DNA of 64,000 nt, taken from assembly GCF_030445035.2 (NCBI RefSeq), contig NC_080675.1, forward strand, positions 62,512,544-62,576,543, written 5' to 3'. Positions within the stretch are counted from its first letter, which is position 1. Every line of letters begins with the position of its first letter. The position numbers were made by a program, and so were the translations under genes. Below are positions 21,433 through 33,260 of this stretch, piece after piece. Below the pieces are notes generated by a model. That model did not search any database and had not been told where the DNA came from. It saw only the letters and a list, made by a program, of their open reading frames with translations. The DNA is from Dasypus novemcinctus. Taxonomy: Eukaryota; Chordata; Mammalia; Cingulata; Dasypodidae.

Positions 21433-21940
21433 GATTCTTAAAAACCAAATGAAGAAACAAAACCCATCATTTTCTGCTTAATATATTTTATGTAATTTTG
21501 ATATTAAGTTACAATAAAATTATATAAACATACAAAGTTCTGCTGTCATTTATATTTCATGAAATTTTGATAATAAGTCACAATACACATGATGTTACAC
21601 TTTAGAAAGTTTTGTAGGACATATATTTTCTACATACTCTTTTAAGAAAAATATACAGAAGTGTTAATTATACATTTGCATTGAAAAACTAAAGTTTGTC
21701 TCCATGTCATACTATGTTCATTTTAAGGAAAACAAATATTTAAAATTTTTGGAAGCACTGTTTTGGTCTAACTTAGGGTTTTATCACCATAAGAATTCTA
21801 ATAGTATATCCAGTACTTTTCAAATTGTTTAAATTTCAAAACCACAGAATTTATTCTGAGAGTGAAAACCTGTAGTTAGTAGTATTATGTTCATTACATG
21901 ATCACTTGAAGCTTTCAATATTGGACAGTTAACAATACCT
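21433..21940. other. POLE2 3' flank
   Basis: AT-rich, containing the POLE2 polyadenylation signal at 21513. No other feature is recognised. Confidence 0.6.
21513..21518 (+). terminator. POLE2 polyadenylation signal AATAAA
   Basis: A canonical AATAAA lies 81 bases after the POLE2 stop codon, implying a very short 3' UTR. Confidence 0.75.
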
Positions 21941-22184
21941 GGTCCCAATAGTTTTTGTTTGTATGCTTGTTTTGAGGTACCACAGCCCAGAACCCAGGAC
22001 CTCATATGTGGGGAGCTGGCACTCAACCACTGCACCACACTGTCTGCCTTGAGTTGGTTTTTTCATTTGTTTGCTTGTTGTTTTGTTTTGTTTTTAGGAG
22101 GCACAGGGGACAAATCCATGATGTCCCAAGAGCAGGTGTTCAACTACTTGAGCCACATACACTCCCTAGTCCCCAGAGTTTTTA
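21941..22184 (-). mobile_element. Dimeric tRNA-Ala-like SINE, minus
   Basis: Two antisense tRNA-like units (about 21975-22055 and 22095-22168) lie between ggtcccaatagttttt and agtccccagagttttt, a single diverged target repeat pair. Confidence 0.75.
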
Positions 22185-23234
22185 GACTTAGAAGACATGT
22201 TTATTTTGAAGCAGTAGGAGGTTTTTTTGTTTGTTTTTTCTGTTTCATTTGTAATCACTCAACACCATCTCCTTATTTGTCATTTACTTTATGAAGCTGA
22301 TAGAATGGCCAGAAATGAATCTGAATGACAGAAATTTGTCAGAGGTACAAAAGGTGTTTCAAATGTAGGAGTAGTGTTAGAACTTAACAGAACCTGGAGG
22401 GAAGGCATTTCTCTCAAATAGAATTAGTTTTTTTGGGGAAGGGATACTAATAAAAAGTGAAAATGACATACTGAAGGGGAAATTCCTTAGAGAAGTTTAA
22501 ATTGAATGCAGTATTAAGTGATTTGTCATTAAAGAGGAAGTAACAATTTGAGATGTGGTTTGAGGATTAAAAATCTGGGAAGAATGTTAGAAGGGGCCTG
22601 ATATAAGAAGAGCAGGGTTTAGCTTTGGTTTCAAGATTAGCATGGAAAAATTGGATAATGATAAAAATCAAGGGATAAGTTAAAGCCACGAAGATGCTTG
22701 GAAAAATTTACAACTTATGTCTTGAAAATAGTAGTGAAGTAGACACACAGGGTGGTTGGTCTTGTATAGCTATGAGAACTATAAAGCTAAATAGGAAAGA
22801 TGTGTGGAAAGTTTTAAATGGAAGGTGCACACACGGTATCCCTTATTCTCTCATTCATTTAACAAATAATTGCTTCTATAATACAAGCTTAGGAATTTTG
22901 AAATTGTTTCAGGAACATAGCTGATGACTAGAAGATTGGGTGCGTTTAGGGGTTAAACAATGTGAAGTGAAATGAAGCAAAGCAGTCACCTAAGAGCAGT
23001 TCTGGCAATAATGATTAGAAAAAGACACTCCAATACTGAAAATTACAAAACACTGCTGAAATTGAAGAACTAAATAAACCGAAAGATATCCTATGGTCAA
23101 GCACTGGAAAATTTGAAATTGTTAAGATGTCATTACTACCCAAAATAATTTACAGATTCTATGCAATCCTGACAGCCACAGGGCAAGCACTGAGTCGTGA
23201 AAAAGGCTACTTATAAATGGTTGGAACTTGTGCC
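22185..23234. other. Intergenic stretch
   Basis: No gene is seen. Weak antisense-L2-like sequence occurs around 22290-22960; the rest is unassigned. Confidence 0.4.
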
Positions 23235-23480
23235 CAAGCTAGCCCTTCCCTACCATGCACCAGCTCCTTGCGGAGCCAGCCCATATACCCAGTGCAGATC
23301 CCTGGTCCTGGCTCTGGAAGAGCAGAGTAACCCTTGTACATAAGCTGGGATCATGTGTCTGGCCTAATCTCTCCGGTGATGGCCTGAGGGACTCATGGTC
23401 CCAGAACCTGTCCCATGTGTAACAGGCAGTTCTTTCTTGTAGAATACTATAGGAGAGCAGGCAAGTCATGCAGCCTGAAG
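23235..23480 (+). mobile_element. Old L1 5'-UTR-like fragment, plus
   Basis: It is similar to 5800-5992 and, inverted, to 4620-4960 (tctccggtgatggcctgag, agcaggcaagtcatgcagcc). Confidence 0.55.
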
Positions 23481-23506
23481 CAAGGGATTGCTATAAAAAC
23501 CTTTCA

Positions 23507-23660
23507 GGGGAGTAGATGTAGCTCAAGCAGTTGGGTGCCTGCCTCTCACACAGGTCTTGAGTTTGGTTCTCAGTGTCTCCTAAAGAAAACAAGCAATGCA
23601 ACGAGCTGACACAATAAACTGACATAACAAGCTGGGAGTGGATATGGCTCAATTGTTACA
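23507..23660 (+). mobile_element. tRNA-Ala-like SINE, dimer with truncated second unit, plus
   Basis: The first unit (ggggagtagatgtagctcaa) is complete. The second starts near 23633 (gggagtggatatggctcaat) and is cut short. Confidence 0.7.
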
Positions 23661-24532
23661 TGTATCTATGAATTTTGTCCTTCAAGCAGTGAAGCTTGGT
23701 TGTCACTGTGGGCCCTGAGGGGAGGGAGAGAGGAATAGAATAGTTGGAAGAGGGGATACCTGGGGGGCAATGGAAGTATTTGCATGATCCTGCAATGATG
23801 GATATAGGCCATGTTAAATATCACCAAAATTTTATAACGGTGTGTACCCTAAAATGTAAACCATAATGTAACCAAAAATGTATAAAAGTATATGTCTAAA
23901 ATGTAAATCATAATGTAAACCATAATGGAACCATGGTTAGTAGCTATGTTTCAATATCTGTACATCAGTTGCAGCAAATGGAAAATATCCACATGTAAAA
24001 AGATCTTTGCTGGGGAAGGGTGAAAAGGGTTTGATGTTGGGTATATATAAGTTTCCTATATTATTATTATTTTTTAAAGATTTATTTATTTCTCTCCCCT
24101 TCCCCTCCCCCCACCAGTTGTCTGTTCTCTGTGTCTATTTCCTGTCTGCTGTTGTTGTCAGCGGCACGGGAATCTGTGTTTCTTTTTGTTGCGTCATCTT
24201 GTTGTGTGAGCTCTCCAGCTCTCTGCATGTGCGGTGCCATTCCTGGGCAGGCTGCACTTTCTTTCGCGCTGGGTGACTCTCCTTACGGGGTGCACTCCTT
24301 GCACGTGGGGCTCCCCTATGCGGGGGGCGTGGCACGGCACTCCTTGCGCACATCAGCACTGCGCATGGGCCAGCTCCATACGGGTCAAGGAGGCCTGGGG
24401 TTTGAACTGCGGACCTCCCATGTGGTAGACAGATGCCCTATCCACTGGGCCAAGTCCGCTTCCCCCTATATTCTATATATGATTTTACTGTGACCTAAAA
24501 CTTTCTTGAATACATCGAAAAAAAAAAAAGGT
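23661..24532 (+). mobile_element. L1-type 3' UTR, split by a SINE
   Basis: It contains accataatgtaaccaaaaatg repeats and ends in a poly(A) run near 24520-24530. A SINE (24063-24464) interrupts it. Confidence 0.6.
24055..24472 (-). mobile_element. DAS-III-type SINE, minus
   Basis: It is full length; cctatatt flanks it at 24055-24062 and 24465-24472. The head contains B box ggtttgaactgc. Confidence 0.88.
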
Positions 24533-24769
24533 CGTAGACACTGAGGAAGAAATAGAAGAGATTGCCTTGCCACTGTACATTCAGGGCAACACCTATTACA
24601 GTGATGAAAGGCAAAACATTAAAAAAATTTTTATATTTTTCATTTTTTAATATTCCATTTCTTATTTTAGTTTTCTAAATTATTATGTATTCTATTTCTA
24701 AACTCTAAACCTATCATTACTATTTCATTTTCCTATTAATTGAATTTGATAATATATTAGACTTTATTG

Positions 24770-26360
24770 TTGCACAAGTTTTAGATCACAGAGGGGTTCA
24801 ACTATGGCAAAGGAGGAGCACTGATGTGGGGTGTCATTGATTGGAGATTCAGGGGTGGGAGGGAGTTCTCCAGGGCATGCAGAAAGGGTATATAGATATG
24901 TTTAGATGTTTGTTGGGTATTGACATAGAGGGTTGAGTATCACACGACAACTGAGGAAGTGCTGAGTTCCCATTCTGGGAGACTTGTTGCACTCCCCAAT
25001 GGAGCAGCAACAATCCTCCAAGTACAAAGGCAAAGACCAGAGAAGAAGGATGGCCCAATACTGGGCCGTTGATACTGATGACTATGCTTATGAGCCTGTG
25101 TGCTTGAAATTTCAACCCGTCCTAGAGCTGCAGGGTGCCTAAGAGTTACCTCCTGAGAACCTGCATGTTGCTCAAATGTGGCCACTCTCTAAGCCAAACT
25201 CAGCATGTAAATGCATTACCTTCCCCCCAGCATGGGACATGACTCCTGGGGATGAACCTCCCTAGCACTGAGGGATTACTGCTGAACACCAGCTGATGAT
25301 GCAACTAGAAATAGACCTTGAATAAAAGGAGGAAATGGTAAAGACAAATGAGTTTTTATATTCTAAGGGACTTCAAAATGAGTCAGGATGTCATCAGAAG
25401 AGTTACGCTTATGCACATCTCAGCAGGATCTCAGAGACAGCCAAAGTAGATACAACCCCAGGTAGTGGTGCTCCTGAGGGCTATGGAGACACCCAGGTCC
25501 TACAGTCATGACAGATGGCTCACTCTGGAGTTTGGTGCCTTGCCAGTGGGCCCTACTTTGGAATTTGTGCTCTTGAGTGTGATGGAATTGGACTCAGATG
25601 TGACCTCTCTACACATGCCTCTTCTGTCACTTTTACTGAAACTGTGGGTTGGTATATGCTCAGGAGACTTGAATCTCTGGACTGTCTATGTGCCAGCTGG
25701 GCCCTGAGCCTCAGCAGAGTTGTAACACGTACTCTCCAATTCATTGGATTTACCCAGGTCAGCTAACAGGGAGGTGATGATGGTCAACCACCACACGAGG
25801 GAACTGAGCCTACAGTTGCAAGCAGAATTCCATCCATCAGCCATGTGGGATCTAAGCCCCCTCTTGATTTAGAGGTGGAGTGGGCATCGCTGTCCCAGGG
25901 TCCTCAGGATGGAGGAATAAAATATGGATTAGAGTAGACTTACTGGTATTATAATATAGAATTATTGTGACTCTAGCAATGGAAGAAATTATATAATTGA
26001 TGTGGAGACAGTGGCTGTGGGAGTAGCTGAAGGCAGAAAGAGGGAAAAAGAGGTGTGATATCGGGGTATTTTCGGAATTTGGCGTTGTCCTGAATGATAT
26101 TGCAGTGACAGGTGTAGGACATTATATATCCTGTCATAACCGAATGGACTGGGAGAGAGTGTGAACTACAACATAAACTATAATCCATGCTGTGTAGCAA
26201 TGCTCCAAAACATACTCATCAAATGCAATGAATGTACCACACTAATGAAAGAAGTTGTTGATGTGGGAGGAGTGGAGGTGTGGGGAGTGGAGTATATGGG
26301 AACCTCTTATATTTTTAAATGTAACATTTTGTATGATTTATGTGTCTTTAAAAAAAAGAT
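24770..26360 (+). mobile_element. L1-type 3' region, about 1.6 kb
   Basis: A non-coding repeat whose last 900 bp recur inverted at 46431-47305 and whose last 150 bp recur at 11588, 16976 and 27457. It ends atatgggaacctcttatat and an A-rich tail. I infer an L1 3' UTR from this lineage. Confidence 0.6.
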
Positions 26361-26369
26361 AAAAAAAAA

Positions 26370-26642
26370 CCTTTTGGGGTAGTAGATGTGGCTCAAGCAG
26401 CTGGGTACCCACCTCCCACATAGGAGGTCCCAAGTTTGGTTCTTGGTGCCTCCTAAAGAAGACAAGCAGGTACAACAAGCTAACACAAGAAGCTGGGACT
26501 GGATGTGGCTCAAGCAGTTGCACACCCGCCTCCCACATAGGAAGTCCCAGGTTTGGTTCCTGGTACCTCCTAAAGATGAGCAGACACAATAAACACACAG
26601 ACAAAGAAGCCATTTCAGGCAAGAGGGGGAGCCTTTTGGGGT
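26370..26642 (+). mobile_element. Dimeric tRNA-Ala-like SINE, plus
   Basis: Two units start near 26381 and 26490. ccttttggggt encloses the pair at 26370-26380 and 26632-26642. Confidence 0.87.
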
Positions 26643-26649
26643 CATAGTA

Positions 26650-27565
26650 TACATACTAAACTTCCTTTTTTCTTTACTGTCATTATATTCATTAAATGTC
26701 CATATAAAATTGGGCAGTGCACAGTGTAAACTATAATATATACTGTAGACCATGGTTAGAAGCAATACTTCAATATGTGTTCATCAATTGTAACAAATGC
26801 ACCATACTAATTGTAGCAGTTTGATAATGTATATGAATTCCAAAAATAGATATTAGATTTTGTTTGTAAACTGGTCTGTTCCTCTGGGCATACTAGACTG
26901 TATTAAATTCAGAGGTTTCACTTTTACTTGTTTAAATTATGATTTGGGTTTTGATTGGACCTTGTCAGTAGGGTGTTGAGTCCCTGCCCCCTTGGTAGGC
27001 GGGGACTCACAGAGAAAATAACAGGGCAGAAGAGAATTGGAGTTTTGATGCTGGAGCCCCAGGAGGTAAACACACAGGAGAAGAACACAGAGGACTAGAG
27101 ACCACTCCATAGACATGGCAGAGGCCCTGAGAAGAGAGAGAGCCTGGTAGTCTACAGATGACCTGTGGAGAGAACAGAGCAGCTGAGGCCGGAGAGAAAA
27201 TGAGCCCCGGGAGAGAGATGAGACTTATCCCAGTCTATAGCTTAGACTGGAAGAAGCTGGAACCACAGAGCCTTTAAAGGAAGAGGAAGGCTGAATGTCA
27301 GCAGCTTTTGATAGCAACAGACTTTGGTGAGGGAAGTAACTTATGCTTTATGGCCTGGTAACTGTGAGCTTCTATCCCAAATAAATACTCCGTATAAAAG
27401 CCAACAGATTTCTGGTATTTTGCATCAGTACCCCTTTGGCTGACAAATACACTAATGAAAGATGTTGGTAATGGGGAAAAGTGTGGGAGGGGAGTGGGTG
27501 GGGTATATGGGAACCCCCTATATTTTCGATGTAAAATTTATGTAATCTAAAGCTTCTTTAAAAAT
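26650..27565 (+). mobile_element. L1-type 3' end, split by an LTR
   Basis: Blocks 26650-26811 and 27457-27565 join into one 3' end (caaatgcaccatactaat then gaaagatgttgg). The LTR between them was inserted later. Confidence 0.65.
26807..27456 (+). mobile_element. MaLR-type solo LTR with 5-bp target duplication
   Basis: It starts TGTAGCAGTTTGATA and ends TGACAAATACA. The target repeat CTAAT lies at 26807-26811 and 27452-27456. AATAAA sits about 70 bp before the end, as in an LTR R region. Length 640 bp. Confidence 0.78.
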
Positions 27566-28010
27566 AAATAAATAAATGTCCAAATGCCTGATATGTTTTT
27601 CTAGGTATTGGGGAATCCAGTGGTAAACCAGAAAGATAAGGTCCTAGCTTCCTTGAAGCTTACCTTCAGATGGGGAGAGCCATACCCTAACACAAACAGA
27701 CGAACAAAAATGAACCATGGTGAAAATTAAAATGATGTCAAGGTAATTTCACATTGAGTGTTGGGGGTAGAAGTGTATCACAGGGGTTTAGAAAGTGATA
27801 TTTAAATTCTTGAAATTCAGGAGCCTATACAAAGGCTGTACAGAAAGGAACGAGTGTTCTGTCATTGAGGCTGAAGCATGATGCTCCAGAGGGAGAAAAG
27901 TAGGAGATGGCAAGTATGGCAAGGGTTAGGATCAAGTCTCAGGGGGCGGTGTAGACAAGAAAGGAATTTGGATATGAAGCTACTAGATTTTTAGCAGGGA
28001 GTGATATAAA

Positions 28011-28395
28011 CTGATTTGGTTTTTTTTTTTTTAAAGATTTACTTTTATTTATTTAATTCCCCTCCCCTCCCCTGGTTGTCTGTTTTCTGTGTCTTTTTGC
28101 TGCGTCTTGTTTTCTTTTGTCCGCTTCTGTTGTTGTCAGCGGCACGGGAAGTGTGGGCAGCGCCATTCCTCAGCAGGCTGCTCCCTCCTTCGCGCTGGGA
28201 GGCTCTCCTTATGGGTGCACTCCTTGCGCATGGGGCACCCCTACGTGGGGGACACCCCTGTGTAGCAGGGCACTCCTTGCGTGCATCAGCACTGCGCATG
28301 GGCCAGCAGGCCCGGGGCTTGAACCGCGGACCTCCCATGTGGTAGACGGACGCCCTAACCACTGGGCCAAAGTCCGTTTCCCCTGATTTGGTTTT
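28011..28395 (-). mobile_element. DAS-III-type SINE, CpG-rich, minus
   Basis: ctgatttggtttt flanks it at 28011-28023 and 28383-28395. It is the same short subfamily as the copy at 15252. Confidence 0.92.
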
Positions 28396-28545
28396 GAAAC
28401 AGCCCTAAAAGGTCTTGTGTGGAGAACAGATTCTAAGATTGCAAGAGTTGAAGAGGAGGCTAGTGAGGAAACTACTGCAAAAGTCTGTGATGGAGATGAC
28501 GTGTGGCTTGAACCAGAAATGAAAGTGGATATAAGTGGGTTGTAT

Positions 28546-28994
28546 AGGAAGACACAGGGAAGCGGACTTGGCCCAATGGATAGGGCGTCCGCCTACCATA
28601 TGGGAGGTCCGCGGTTCAAACCCCGGGCCTCCTTGACCCGTGTGGAGCTGGTCCATGCACAGTGCTGATGCGCGCAAGGAGTGCCCTGCCACGCAGGGGT
28701 GTCCCCTCTCATAGGGGAACACCACGCGCAGGGAGTGCACCTGTAAGGAGAGCCGCCCAGCACGAAAGAAAGTTCAGCCTGCCCAGGAATGGCGCTGCCC
28801 ACACAGAGAGCTGACACAACAAGATGACGCAAGAAAAAGAAATACAGATTCCTGGTGCTGCTGATAAGGATAGAAGTTGTCACAGAAGAACACACAGTGA
28901 ATGGACACAGAGAGTAGACAACTGGGGGGGGGGGGAGAATAAATAAATAAAAAATAAATGTTTAAAAAGTAAAAATAAAAAAAGGAAGACACAG
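28546..28994 (+). mobile_element. DAS-III-type SINE, plus
   Basis: aggaagacacag flanks it at 28546-28557 and 28983-28994. It is full length with a G-run before the A-rich tail, and inverted relative to the SINE ending at 28382. Confidence 0.93.
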
Positions 28995-29299
28995 AAAGAC
29001 TTGAAACTGAATGGCTAAGCAGGGTTAGAGAGAGGAGTCGAGGCTCACTGTTAGATTTTAGGCTTCAGCTGCCTGAGTGGTCCTACTTGCTGAGACTTGG
29101 GGAATAACAGGTTTGAGGCAGGAAAATCAAGATTTTTATTTTGAACACATTGAGCTGCCTATCAAACATCTGGGTGGAGCTACCTGGTAGGCAGTGGGGT
29201 TGAGTCTACAGCTCAGGGTCAGGTAGGACTGGAGATGTCATTTTGGAGTCCCTAGTCTCACCCCACATGAGCTCCATGATGGCAAAGTTGTTTTTTTTA

Positions 29300-30300
29300 C
29301 AAGTATATTTTTTCAAACCTTTAAATTGAAGTATAAGATACATAAAGGGAAGTCCCTATATCATCAGTGTATAGCTTGATGAATTTTCATAAACTTCCCT
29401 CCCATGTAACCACTACCAAGATTAAAAGAAGTGGATGTGGCTCATGCAGCTGGGCACCCACCTACCACATGGGAGGCCCAGGTTCATTTCCCCATGCCTC
29501 CTAAAGAAGACGAGCAAGACAGCAAGCTGGCATGGTGAGCTGACACAAGATGGGAGCAGAGGTGGCTCAAGTGACTGGGTGCCTCCCTCCCACATGGGAG
29601 GTTCCATGTTCAGTTCCTGGAGCCTCCTAAAAAGAAGATAGGCAGACACAAAGAGCACACAACTAACAGATACAGAGAGCAGACAGCAAGCACAATGAGG
29701 GCAGGGGGAAAGGGGGGAGAAATAAATCTTAAAAAAAAAAAAAAGACGATTAAGGGACAGAATGTTACCTCCCCCCCCAAGAGGTTCCTTTCTGCTCCCT
29801 TCCAATCACAATATCCCACTTCCCTCTCAAAAGGAAAATCACTATCCTGACTTCTTAGGATAAGATTTAGTTTGCCAAGTTTTGTCTATCATATAATGGA
29901 ATCAAATAGCAGGTATTATATTGCATGTGGTTTTTATTCAACATTGTATTATTGATTTCCATCCACTATGTTAGTGATTTTCATCCACATTGTTGCTGTG
30001 TAATTGTTTATTATATACATATACATTTATTTTTCCATTCTAATACTGATGGGAATTTAGGTAGTTTCTAGTCTTTGTTTGATTAGTGCTATTACAAGTA
30101 TACAAATTCTAGTACGTCTTTTAGTGAGCATATGTATATGTCCTGTTGGGTATATATTTAGGAGACTTTCTCAGTTACAAGATATGCACTAATGCTTAAC
30201 AATAATTTAGAGCACAGTAATTTTCTTTTTTCCAGTGCCTAGAACAGTTTCTGATATATAGATCTAGTAAGTGTGCAATAAATATCTTTGAAAGAACAAA
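29300..30300. mobile_element. Old L1 3' fragment, interrupted by a SINE dimer
   Basis: catgtaaccactaccaagat on one side and aaaatcactatcctgacttc with tggaatcaaatagcagg on the other are consecutive blocks of an old L1 3' end. Confidence 0.55.
29420..29753 (+). mobile_element. Dimeric tRNA-Ala-like SINE, plus
   Basis: Units start near 29430 and 29550, followed by a body and a poly(A) tail. gattaa encloses both (29420-29425, 29748-29753). Confidence 0.82.
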
Positions 30301-31189
30301 TCTGAACGTATATGCATTTAAAGCTATGGGCTTCGAGAAGATCAACTTTGAAACGTTATGGTTAGAAAAGAAGGCTGATGAACAAACTTTGGGTGACTAA
30401 CATTTAGAGAACTAGCAGAGGAGAAAGTAAAAGAGAAAGAAAATGGAAGGTCATGGAGTCTTGTTACCAAGAGAAAAATGGGTTTCTACTGTTTTGAAAG
30501 ATGCCAAGAGGTCATTAAGATGATGTTTAGAGGTTTGGGAAAGAAGAGGAATCAAGAGTTCATTTTCAGTCATTTTAAGCCCAAAAAGCTTATCAAGTGG
30601 AAACCTCAAAGGGACAGCTAGACCTAGGAGTCGAGTTTAGAACCTGAAATATGTCTGTGAGTGTAAATATATATAAGAGTGAGAGAGTGCTAATGGGGAA
30701 GAAATGGGATCCTAGTCTTGGTGCATTTATACTTAGAAGATGAACAGAGATTCTGTAGGAGGGAAACCTGGAAAGTGTCTTGGTACTGAGGTAACACCAA
30801 TATACACTGTATTATGTTGCTGAGAATTTTTAAAAAATGAAAATAGAAAAATGATCACTGGATTTAACAACTATCAGTTTCTACAGGGCAGATGGAAAGG
30901 ATGAAAATAAAGAGTAAAATATTGCTTTAGCAAAGTGGGAAAAACAGATGAATTTATGTTTGAATGGCAGCTTGTGAATACACTGGCTATGTGACCCTAA
31001 CTTCTTAGGTTCATTTTCTTGTCTAAATGGTGATCAAGGTCCGATTTGCTTTGTTGTGACTGAATGAGATAACCTACATAATGCAGGAAATTACGGCTAT
31101 TATGATAAATGGCTATTCTGCAGAAGTGACTGCATGATGACAAAGAAACCTAAAGAACTTATAAGGTAGAGCAGTTGGTTGATTTGAAA
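30301..31189. other. Intergenic stretch before DNAAF2
   Basis: Weak antisense-L2-like sequence occurs at 30460-30720. Otherwise nothing is recognised until the CpG island. Confidence 0.4.
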
Positions 31190-32950
31190 ATACCCATAGG
31201 CCGTTCAGGCATTTCAACCACCCAACCCGAATGTTGGTGGTGTCTCTATGGCAACCGGGACGCGCAGCCCAAGGGCTCAATTTTCAGGCCGTTAACCCAC
31301 GGCGGCCGTCTCAGTCTGCGGACCTGGGACTCCGCACTACGTGTCACCCGCCTGGGCTCGGATTCATCCCTCTGGGCCCGACAGTAAGTGGGAACCGAAC
31401 ACTATGGCCAAGGCGAGTGTTTCCTCGTCGCTGGAGGACTTGGACCTGAGCGGAGACGAGGTGCAGCGGCTCACCTCTGCCTTCCAGGACCCAGAATTTC
31501 GGCGGATGTTCTCCGAGTACGCCGAGGAGCTCACAGACCCCGAGAACAGGCGGCGCTACGAGGCGGAAATCACCGCCTTGGAGCGGGAGCGCGGAGTGGA
31601 GGTGCGGTTTGTGCACCCTGAGCCGGGCCATGTGCTTCGCACCAGCCTGAACGGAACTGGGCGCTGCTACGTAAACGTGTGTAGCAACTCGCTGGTGGGC
31701 GCGCCCAGCAGCCGGCCAGACCCCGGAGGCGCGGTGGCCGGCCACCACTGGTCCCTGCCCCATAGCCTGGCGCCAGGCCGCGAGTACGCGGGGCGCCGTG
31801 GCAGCCGCTACACCGTCTACGACGTAGTCTTCCACCCAGGGACGCTCGCACTAGCCGGGCGCAACGACCGCTTCCGCCAAATGCTGGACGCCACGGCCCT
31901 GGAGGCGGTGGAGAAACAGTTCGGCGTGAAACTGGATCGCAGGAATGCCAAGACCCTGAAGATCAAGTACAAGGGAACGCCGGAGGCCGCCGTACTCCGC
32001 ACGCCCCTCCCTGGGGGAGGCCCAGCCCGGCCCGAGGGAGAGCCGGAGGGCCTTCTCCCCGATTTCCCCTACCCCTACCAGTACCCCGCGGCCAGGAACC
32101 CTGCCGTCTCCCAACCCCAGGCGCCCTCCCCTCCGGAGGCGGCCCCGCAGCCCGCCCCCACCGAGCCCCGCTACAGGGTGGTGCAGCGCCACCACGTGGA
32201 CCTGCAGGATTACCGCTGCTCCCGCGACTCGGCCCCGAGCCCTGTGCCCCGCGAGCTGGTGATCACCATCGAGCTGCCGCTGCTGCGCTCGGCGGAACAG
32301 GCGGCGCTGGAGGTGACGGGGAAATTGCTGTGCCTCGACTCGAGGAAACCCGATTACCGGCTGCGGCTCTCGCTCCCGTATGCGGTGGACGATAGCCGCG
32401 GCAAGGCGCAGTTCAACAAGGCCCGGCGGCAGCTGGTGGTTACGCTGCCCGTGGCGCGGCTTCCCGCGCGCTGGGAGCCGGCGCCGGAAGAGCCCGCGCA
32501 CCCGGCCGGAAGTGACGGCGGGGCCTGCGCTTCCGCTCGCGAGGGGGAGGCGGTCCCGGTGAGGGGTTGTGAGGACGACGGAGGCTCGGATCCTAGCCAG
32601 GCGGGGGTTGCAGACGCCGGGATCGCCACCCCCGGTTCTCCGGAGCCGGCGTCCACGCCTGCGGGCGCTGGGGAGGGGCTGGTCTCCGAGCCGGAGGAGC
32701 AGGACTTGGGGGGACACGCGGGGTCGCCACTGGGCATCCGGGAGGAGCGGCCTCCCGAAGCGGAGAGCTTATCTGGGGACGGTGGCGGAGACCCTTTTTG
32801 TACTTCAGCGGGGGAGCTTGACTTGAGGTCTTCTGCAGCAAGAGCCCGCGGGCGCGGAGATTTCAGTGTGGAGACGCGCGTGGAGCCGGAAGGCACAGGC
32901 AGGGAGCCATCCGACGGAGTCATGGGTAGTCCTAGAAAGGAGAGTGGGGA
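31190..32950. promoter_or_regulatory. CpG island spanning the DNAAF2 promoter and first exon
   Basis: The base composition changes sharply from AT-rich flank to GC-rich sequence with abundant CpG from about 31190, and continues through most of DNAAF2 exon 1. This is typical of a mammalian CpG-island promoter. No TATA box is evident. Confidence 0.8.
31242..31255. promoter_or_regulatory. X-box-like RFX binding site upstream of DNAAF2
   Basis: The sequence gtctctatggcaac matches the palindromic RFX X-box GTNNCCATGGNAAC with one mismatch. It lies about 150 bp before the DNAAF2 start codon. RFX factors drive many ciliary genes, which suits a dynein assembly factor. Binding is inferred, not shown. 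Confidence 0.6.
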
Positions 32951-33260
32951 ACCTTTGTGTCCTCCTTTGCAGTGTAATCAAGATGAAGAATCTCTGACTC
33001 TGCTTATTCAGGTGCCTCAGATCCAGCCGCAAAGTCTGCAGGGAGATTTAAGCCCCCTTGGGTACAAATTGTGCTTCTCCACGCAGGACTTAGGTTATTA
33101 TTCCTTCTGTTTGCAATTTGCTCCAGGGAATAAATTGAGTGTCAGAGAACCCGTGATTAGCATTTCTTCAAACAATGCCGTGATAGAACTGTACAAATCT
33201 CCAGAGAGCCATGGATTTTGGAAAGAGTGGTATTATGGTTTAAACAACGATTCTTCGGAG
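31404..33260 (+). CDS. DNAAF2: DNAAF2 coding exon 1
   Basis: The exon holds 619 codons, about three quarters of the protein, including the whole PIH region. The donor is gtaaca after NNDSSE. Confidence 0.95.

Larger units (their letters stand above)
27580..29290 (-). mobile_element. L2 LINE fragment, antisense, interrupted by two SINEs
   Basis: Blocks 27580-28010, 28396-28545 and 28995-29290 follow antisense L2 order (ggtattggggaatccag, gggagtgatataaactgatt, tgagctgcctatcaaacatc). Confidence 0.6.

Noticed and set aside
31341-31403. A longer DNAAF2 start 21 codons upstream
   Set aside because: It would begin with GTG, and the conserved start MAKA is at 31404.
31851-32717. 288-codon open frame on the minus strand
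   Set aside because: It is antisense to DNAAF2 exon 1 in a CpG island. Its residues are compositionally biased (R, G, L) and match no family I know.
32354-32923. 189-codon minus-strand open frame
   Set aside because: It is another antisense shadow of DNAAF2 exon 1.
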